The position numbers and the translations under genes were made by a program. DNA of 64,000 nt from Flavobacterium sp. AED (GTDB taxonomy: Bacteria > Bacteroidota > Bacteroidia > Flavobacteriales > Flavobacteriaceae), in contig NZ_JSYM01000001.1 of NCBI RefSeq assembly GCF_000812945.1, forward strand, positions 434,001 through 498,000, given 5' to 3'. This document shows, piece by piece, positions 61,007-64,000 of the stretch. How positions within the stretch are numbered: position 1 is the first letter of the stretch; every line of letters begins with the position of its first letter. The notes beneath the pieces are model-generated. The model was not told where the DNA came from. It saw nothing but the letters and a program-made list of their open reading frames with translations, and searched no databases.

Positions 61007-64000
61007 TTACTGCACAGTTTTTACATTTCCAGTACGTTTCAAAACACCCCAACCTTGACTTTCCCCTTTTATGGCTTTTTTAATTGCCTTAAAAAGAATT
61101 ATATACATCAATTGTCTGTATATGAATCGTTGTGGAATGAGCCATACTAATTTACTTAATTTTTCTTTCTCAAACACAAAAGCTACGATGCTAACCAATA
61201 CATCCACAAACATAAAAACGACATAATAAATACCTATTTTATATAAATTTTCGGGATTATTATGGTTCCAAATTAAACTAAATATCAAAACCAAATCAGC
61301 TAAAGGAGCAAAAATGGGTAATATGATTTGAAAGATCAAAATATTAGGCAAAGCCACCATTCCCAGACCTTTATATTTTGGATTAAAACAAGCATCTTTA
61401 TTTTTAGAAAAAGCTTGCATAACCCCATAACTCCAACGAAAACGTTGTTTCATAAATTCCTTAAACGTTTCCGGAGCTTCGGTTATGGCAATGGCATCTA
61501 CACAATTAACAACTTTATATCCTTTTCTTAAAATACGAATAGTCAAATCACAATCTTCTGCCAAGGTATCAATTGTAAAACCACCTGCTTTAGCAATAGC
61601 TTCTTTTTTGAAAGCACCAATAGCACCTGGAACAACGGTAATTCCATTAATTAAATCAAATGCCCTACGGTCGAAATTTTGAGCTGTTGTATATTCAATA
61701 CTTTGCCATTTGGTGAGCATTGTATTTTCGTTTCCAACCTTTACATTACCTGCAACTGCACCAATTTCTTGATTGTTTTTTGTTTTGATCGTAAAACATT
61801 TCATCAATTGGGAAAGTGCATCGGTCTTAAGTTGTGTGTCGGCATCGATGCAAACAACATAGTCATTTTGGGTTAAATTTATACCATAATTTAGCGCTGA
61901 TGCTTTTCCTCCATTAGGTTTAGTATTTACGCTTACTTTTGAATTCATACCAAAAGTATCCATTATCATTTGATAGGTTTTATCTTTTGATCCATCATCA
62001 ATAAAAACAATATCAAAATTGGGATAATCTTGCAAAAGTAAATTGTTGATCGTTTTTACCGCATTTATTTCTTCGTTATAAGCAGGAACAATGATACTTA
62101 CTTTTGGATTTATATTTTGCAAATTATAGATAGGCGGCTGTTTTTGATCTTTGTATTTTTTGATAAAAACCATTACAAACATCAATAAGATTCTTAAAAA
62201 TCCTAAAATAATGGCAACCCAAAATGTAGCTGCAATAAAATGACCAAACCAATAACCAAATTCAAATATAAAATCATCAACGCTCAAAAAACTCTCGTGT
62301 GCTTTTGGCATTAAATCATTTTTGGTTTTGCCAAGCAAATGAGCAACAGTTGTAAACTGTATTCCTTTACTTTTAAAATAGTGAATAATTCGTGGCAAAG
62401 CTTCTACAGTAGCTTCACGGTTACCGCCCGCATCGTGCAAAAGAATTATTCCTTTATCTGGATTAGCTTCATATTGTTTTATGGTTCTGGCATAAATGCT
62501 GTCCGCTTTTACTCCTTTTTCCCAATCGTTGGGATCGATGCTTTCGCCAACACTGTAATAATTTTGTTCTTTGCTTAATGTTATGGGTTTTAATTCGTTT
62601 TCGGTTGTAGGTTCCGCATCTGCATTGTATGGAGCTCTAAATAAAACCGTGCTTCTTCCCGTTACAGCTTCTATCAAAAGTCGGGTACTTTCCATTTCGG
62701 TTGATGCTCTTTCTAGACTTACTGCGGCAATATTGGGATGAGTAAAAGTATGATTGCCTATTTCGTGCCCTTCAGTATAAATGCGCTGCAGTAACGGTAT
62801 ATTATTTTCGGCTTGCAAACCAACCACAAAAAATGTCGCTGGCACTTTTTCTTTTTTTAAAATATCTAAAATTTGTGGTGTGTATTCTGGATCAGGACCG
62901 TCATCAAAAGTTAGAATGACTTGATTATGCACATTTCCATATTTTTTAATAACATATTTAGTGGGCAATTCTAAATAGGTTTGCTTCGAAATAATGTTTT
63001 CTTTTTTATTTATGTCCAGCTTTATTTTACCCAGTTCTGGATTGGTAACCACATTTAATATTTCACCATCACCAATATAATCCGGTGTTGAATACCCAAA
63101 GTTTACATTTTCTAAGGTTTTATAATCAAAAGGTTTGTTTTCTAAACTCACATCTGTCAAACTGCGATTGTAGAAACGCCAAAGTCGGTCGTCTTCGCTA
63201 CCCAAACGCCACAAAGCTGTTCCTGCCGTTCCATATTCATCTGCAAAACGAATAGTGTTGAAATTAGTTGCGGCATCAGTAAAATTTACAATATGTTTAT
63301 TGCCATTTCCATCTGTATAAGTGTAATTGTTGTTGTAACTAGTATTGTCAAAATCTATTTTTGCTTTGTATAATTTTGCGTTTGACAATGCTTCTTGATA
63401 AGTTACAGTTTTACCTTCTTTGCCTTGTTGCCAGTCGTATCCGTAGCCTGCAAAACAAAGAATTATTTTGTTTTCGGGAATTTCTTTTGCGGTTTCATCC
63501 AGCACACTTTCTATCCATTTTTGACCGCTAATGTCACCAGGAACACTTCCTGCATAATGCTCATCATAAGCCATCAGAAACATATAATCGTTGTATTTGG
63601 CAAGCTCCTTTAAATTAAAATCTTCATTATTAACCATTATGTCTTGTGACACAATCAACCCCATAGGATGTAATTTTTCGTATAAATCTTTTTGAAAAGC
63701 AATAATAGGCGCATCACTATTTTCTTTAAACTCTTCAAAATCAATATTAATACCTTGGAAATTATATTGTTTCAAAATCTTTGCAATATCATTAATCAAT
63801 CGGGATTTTTTAGCTGGATTGTTAATAATACGATGAATTAGATTTCCATTAAAATCGCCATCTTCTTTACTAATATCAATATTATTGATTAGTGGAACAA
63901 TTCTAACATTGTTTTTTCGCATTACTTTTAATGCTGCTGTATCGATTTCGGTTTTTAATGATTCGGTTTTGGGGTCAATAAAAAACCATTCCGGAACCAC
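61007..64000 (-). CDS. GH18-like / polysaccharide deacetylase / GT2 fusion protein (partial)
   Basis: This gene runs past the window edge, so its 5' end is missing and no true start is visible; 997 residues are present. Order: a GH18-like domain with FQGINIDFEEF near residue 98, a NodB/CE4 deacetylase (VILTFDDGPDPEYTPQILDIL, GNHTFTHPN, IILLHDAGGNR), a membrane segment (FWVAIILGFLRILLMFVMVFI), then a GT2 domain (SIIVPAYNEE, FIDDGS, CIDADTQL, LAEDCDLT and QRFRWSYG) and further membrane segments. The set resembles a fusion of PgaB-like hydrolase/deacetylase and PgaC-like synthase, so poly-N-acetylglucosamine-type exopolysaccharide synthesis and processing is likely. Confidence 0.92.
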   Translation of the reverse strand: MVPEWFFIDPKTESLKTEIDTAALKVMRKNNVRIVPLINNIDISKEDGDFNGNLIHRIINNPAKKSRLINDIAKILKQYNFQGINIDFEEFKENSDAPIIAFQKDLYEKLHPMGLIVSQDIMVNNEDFNLKELAKYNDYMFLMAYDEHYAGSVPGDISGQKWIESVLDETAKEIPENKIILCFAGYGYDWQQGKEGKTVTYQEALSNAKLYKAKIDFDNTSYNNNYTYTDGNGNKHIVNFTDAATNFNTIRFADEYGTAGTALWRLGSEDDRLWRFYNRSLTDVSLENKPFDYKTLENVNFGYSTPDYIGDGEILNVVTNPELGKIKLDINKKENIISKQTYLELPTKYVIKKYGNVHNQVILTFDDGPDPEYTPQILDILKKEKVPATFFVVGLQAENNIPLLQRIYTEGHEIGNHTFTHPNIAAVSLERASTEMESTRLLIEAVTGRSTVLFRAPYNADAEPTTENELKPITLSKEQNYYSVGESIDPNDWEKGVKADSIYARTIKQYEANPDKGIILLHDAGGNREATVEALPRIIHYFKSKGIQFTTVAHLLGKTKNDLMPKAHESFLSVDDFIFEFGYWFGHFIAATFWVAIILGFLRILLMFVMVFIKKYKDQKQPPIYNLQNINPKVSIIVPAYNEEINAVKTINNLLLQDYPNFDIVFIDDGSKDKTYQMIMDTFGMNSKVSVNTKPNGGKASALNYGINLTQNDYVVCIDADTQLKTDALSQLMKCFTIKTKNNQEIGAVAGNVKVGNENTMLTKWQSIEYTTAQNFDRRAFDLINGITVVPGAIGAFKKEAIAKAGGFTIDTLAEDCDLTIRILRKGYKVVNCVDAIAITEAPETFKEFMKQRFRWSYGVMQAFSKNKDACFNPKYKGLGMVALPNILIFQIILPIFAPLADLVLIFSLIWNHNNPENLYKIGIYYVVFMFVDVLVSIVAFVFEKEKLSKLVWLIPQRFIYRQLMYIILFKAIKKAIKGESQGWGVLKRTGNVKTVQ

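Noticed and set aside
1..64000. CRISPR array or cas genes
   Set aside because: No short regular repeats with equal spacers and no Cas motifs were seen; the repeats found are long, paired or palindromic.
1..64000. Insertion sequence with transposase
   Set aside because: No DDE, HUH or serine-recombinase transposase is visible; the only recombinase is the tRNA-end tyrosine integrase.

Overview
The window is about 64 kb of an AT-rich Bacteroidota chromosome, most likely a Flavobacterium or close relative. The reasons are promoters of the TTTG-N19-TAnnTTTG type, Shine-Dalgarno-poor starts, a Bacteroidetes-type tyrosine integrase, a Bacteroidetes histone-H1-like protein, YXWGXW/DUF6600-type secreted proteins, and a giant GH18-deacetylase-GT2 fusion. 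These identifications come from recognising motifs by eye; no database search was possible.

Layout. (1) 1-1465 is core chromosome: ribB with a degenerate GTP cyclohydrolase II half, then tRNA-Ser(UGA). (2) 1447-45888 is an integrative element of about 44.4 kb inserted in the 3' end of tRNA-Ser. A 17-bp copy of the tRNA end marks the far junction, and the integrase gene sits just inside the tRNA-proximal end. (3) 46136-64000 is core or accessory chromosome: small lipoproteins, a DHFR-like/VOC/AHSA1 cluster with a decayed gene, histone H1-like, DUF6600-like proteins, CMD and Crp-type genes, a two-component pair, AraC plus serine hydrolase, and the GH18/CE4/GT2 protein cut off by the window end.

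The element is a defence island. From left to right it carries: integrase; a RecD/UvrD-like helicase plus TPR/OB-like protein pair; a UDG-like protein; an AraC-like regulator; long direct repeats; a plasmid-style module (excisionase-like HTH, replication/regulator-like protein, DnaC-like ATPase); and a tightly packed operon of about 13-14 kb (XRE regulator, 5mC methyltransferase, small nuclease-like protein, dual-GHKL kinase-like protein, REC-domain protein, MORC/MutL-like ATPase, Z1 helicase-like ATPase, PD-(D/E)XK DUF4420-like protein, AIPR, Vsr). Next come an unknown gene pair, a SIR2-TPR protein with a partner, a 2131-residue Avs-like STAND NTPase with an N-terminal nuclease-like domain and an overlapping partner gene, a Fic protein, and small membrane, DUF5675-like and HTH genes at the right end.

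The most striking points are these. First, a complete kinase-like/response-regulator-like pair is embedded in the middle of the Dcm-MORC-Z1-AIPR-Vsr operon. Second, two defence or repair cassettes (3057-8257 and 8257-about 9341) each begin with a 15-bp sequence whose reverse complement ends the same cassette, and they are separated by a 130-bp imperfect palindrome. That is the anatomy of integron gene cassettes and attC sites, but no IntI is visible. Third, the STAND module is flanked by diverged direct repeats of about 160 bp containing a hairpin with compensatory changes.
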